Positions 62,799 to 64,000 of a stretch of DNA of 64,000 nucleotides are shown one piece after another. The stretch lies in the NCBI RefSeq assembly GCF_007677875.1, contig NZ_VEDO01000022.1:1-64000 (forward strand). Direction: 5' to 3'. Position numbers and translations under genes: made by a program. This DNA comes from Variovorax boronicumulans. Lineage in GTDB: Bacteria; Pseudomonadota; Gammaproteobacteria; Burkholderiales; Burkholderiaceae_C. The stretch's first letter is position 1, and the number at the start of each line of letters is the position of its first letter. The notes under the pieces were generated by a model. The model did not search any database, was not told where the DNA came from, and saw only the letters and a program-made list of their open reading frames with translations.

Positions 62799-64000
62799 AT
62801 GCCCGAGACAGCAACCCATCCCATCCCCGACCGCCACGGCCAGAACCTGTTCAGCACCGACACCGAGCTGCAGCTGCTGCTGGCCCTGTACCTGCCCGAC
62901 GACCTGCGCCGCCACATGCTGCCGCACTTCGAGCGCCTGGGCGGCCTGGCAGGCGGCCCGCTCGATGAACTGGCCGGCACGGCCGACCGCCATCCGCCGG
63001 TGCTCGAGCACCGCACGCGCACGGGCCTGGACCAGCAGACCATCGTCAAGCACCCGGCCTATGTGGAGATGGAGCGGCTGGCACTGAGCGAGTTCGCGAT
63101 GGGTTCCATCTCGCACCGCGACGAGAGCTTCGGCTGGACCGGCAAGATGCCGCCCGCCGTCAAGTACGTGCTGTTCTACCTGTTCGTGCAGGCCGAGTTC
63201 GGCCTGTGCTGCCCGGTCTCGATGACGGACTCGCTCACGCGCACGCTCAAGAAGTTCGGCGACCCCGAGCTCGTGGCGCGCTGCCTGCCGCGCCTGACCT
63301 CGCTGGACTTCGACGAACTGGCCCAGGGCGCCATGTTCATGACCGAGCAGGCCGCGGGCTCGGACATCGCCGCCACGCTGACGCGCGCCAGCGCCCAGCC
63401 CGATGGCAGCTGGCTTCTGACCGGTGACAAGTGGTTCTGCTCCAACCCCGACGCCGACTTCGCGATGGTGCTGGCCCGGCCCGACGGTGCGCCGGCCGGC
63501 ATCAAGGGCGTCTCGCTGTTCCTGCTGCCGCGCCGCCTTTCCGATGGCAGCCTGAACCGCTACCGCATCGTGCGCCTCAAGCACAAGCTGGGCACGCGCT
63601 CCATGGCCTCGGGCGAGATCATCCTCGACGGCGCGCAGGCGTGGCTGGTTGGCGAGCCCGGCCGCGGCTTCGTGCAGATGGCCGACATGGTGAACAACTC
63701 GCGCCTGTCCAACGGCGTGCGCTCGGCCGGCATGATGCGCCGCGCCTGCGCCGAGGCCGAGTTCATCGCCAGCCAGCGCATGGCCTTCGGCAAGCGCCTG
63801 GCCGACATGCCGCTGATGCAGCGCCAGCTCGACAAGCTGCGGCTGCCGGCCGAGCAGGCGCGCTCCATGGTGTTCCAAACCGCGCAGGCGCTGGAGCGCT
63901 CGGACGCTGGTGAAGAGGGCGCCTACGCGCTGCTGCGCATCCTCACGCCCATGGTCAAGTTCCGCGCCTGCCGCGATGCGCGCAAGGTGACGGGCGACGC
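62799..64000 (+). CDS. Acyl-CoA dehydrogenase family protein (C-terminus beyond window)
   Basis: Reading through from an ATG with GCAGGAG upstream, the frame stays open for 400 codons to the window edge. Motifs: MFMTEQAAGSDIAATLTRA (flavin/substrate loop), DKWFCSNPDADFAM, KLGTRSMASGEIILDGAQAW and RLSNGVRSAGMMRRA. The extended N-terminal region (HRDESFGWTGKMPPAVKYVL) resembles the AidB-like branch of acyl-CoA dehydrogenases. It oxidises an acyl-CoA using FAD. The gene is incomplete here. Confidence 0.9.
   Translation, partial: MPETATHPIPDRHGQNLFSTDTELQLLLALYLPDDLRRHMLPHFERLGGLAGGPLDELAGTADRHPPVLEHRTRTGLDQQTIVKHPAYVEMERLALSEFAMGSISHRDESFGWTGKMPPAVKYVLFYLFVQAEFGLCCPVSMTDSLTRTLKKFGDPELVARCLPRLTSLDFDELAQGAMFMTEQAAGSDIAATLTRASAQPDGSWLLTGDKWFCSNPDADFAMVLARPDGAPAGIKGVSLFLLPRRLSDGSLNRYRIVRLKHKLGTRSMASGEIILDGAQAWLVGEPGRGFVQMADMVNNSRLSNGVRSAGMMRRACAEAEFIASQRMAFGKRLADMPLMQRQLDKLRLPAEQARSMVFQTAQALERSDAGEEGAYALLRILTPMVKFRACRDARKVTGD

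Overview
The window is GC-rich chromosomal DNA from a betaproteobacterium, most likely Burkholderiales and probably Comamonadaceae or a close relative. The reasons are the strong GC3 codon bias, six Bug/TctC-type solute receptors, the radA - small membrane protein - ilvE - zinc-finger protein - waaF order, CaiB-type CoA-transferases, and a small lysine-rich protein starting MAKGEQRSNK that I remember from this order. Genus and species cannot be read from the sequence alone. I saw no rRNA or tRNA gene, insertion sequence, prophage or CRISPR array.

Layout. 0.1-5.6 kb: 5-carboxymethyl-2-hydroxymuconate isomerase, a succinate-semialdehyde-type dehydrogenase, a Bug receptor, and a MocR-type regulator divergent from a DUF2917 gene. 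5.7-8.6 kb: a TerC/Alx membrane protein behind a probable yybP-ykoY (Mn2+) riboswitch, a MarR/cupin divergent pair sharing a perfect palindrome, and decayed sequence. 8.55-16.9 kb: a Liv-type ABC importer (livG-H-M-K-F) ending in an acyl-CoA ligase, divergent from a tetR/crotonase pair across a nested palindrome. 16.9-24.0 kb: maleylacetate reductase, hydroxyquinol-type intradiol dioxygenase, FMN reductase, a Dabb protein, two Bug receptors and two LysR regulators, which look like the lower part of a hydroxyquinol route. 24.0-29.4 kb: radA, a small membrane protein, ilvE, a zinc-finger protein, waaF and a nitronate monooxygenase-like gene. 29.4-34.1 kb: a LysR gene, three Bug receptors and an amidohydrolase. 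34.3-42.9 kb: a catabolic island with a TRAP transporter (dctP-Q-M), a binding protein without signal peptide, two CaiB CoA-transferases, a MaoC hydratase and an IclR regulator, arranged around a 23-bp palindrome. 42.9-49.6 kb: a two-component system, an AmpG-like permease, an M48 protease and a CpdB-like nucleotidase. 49.6-52.6 kb: norR and hmp with NorR-type operators and a sigma-54 promoter. 52.6-64 kb: conserved hypotheticals, a glutamate-synthase-like FMN protein, and acyl-CoA genes (thioesterase, ligase, SDR, kappa-GST-like isomerase) followed by regulators and an acyl-CoA dehydrogenase cut by the window edge.

The theme is uptake of organic acids and aromatics (ABC, TRAP and Bug receptors), CoA activation and oxidation, under many local regulators whose operator-like palindromes can be read directly. 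Genes are tightly packed; ATGA or GTGA stop-start overlaps recur, indicating translational coupling.

The least explained structure is a dispersed intergenic repeat of about 110-120 bp (four copies near 3.44, 11.18, 27.16 and 39.11 kb, plus a single-hairpin relative near 0.06 kb). It folds into successive hairpins whose stems differ between copies by compensating changes. Three of the four full copies lie immediately downstream of a solute-binding-protein gene, two of them inside transporter operons.
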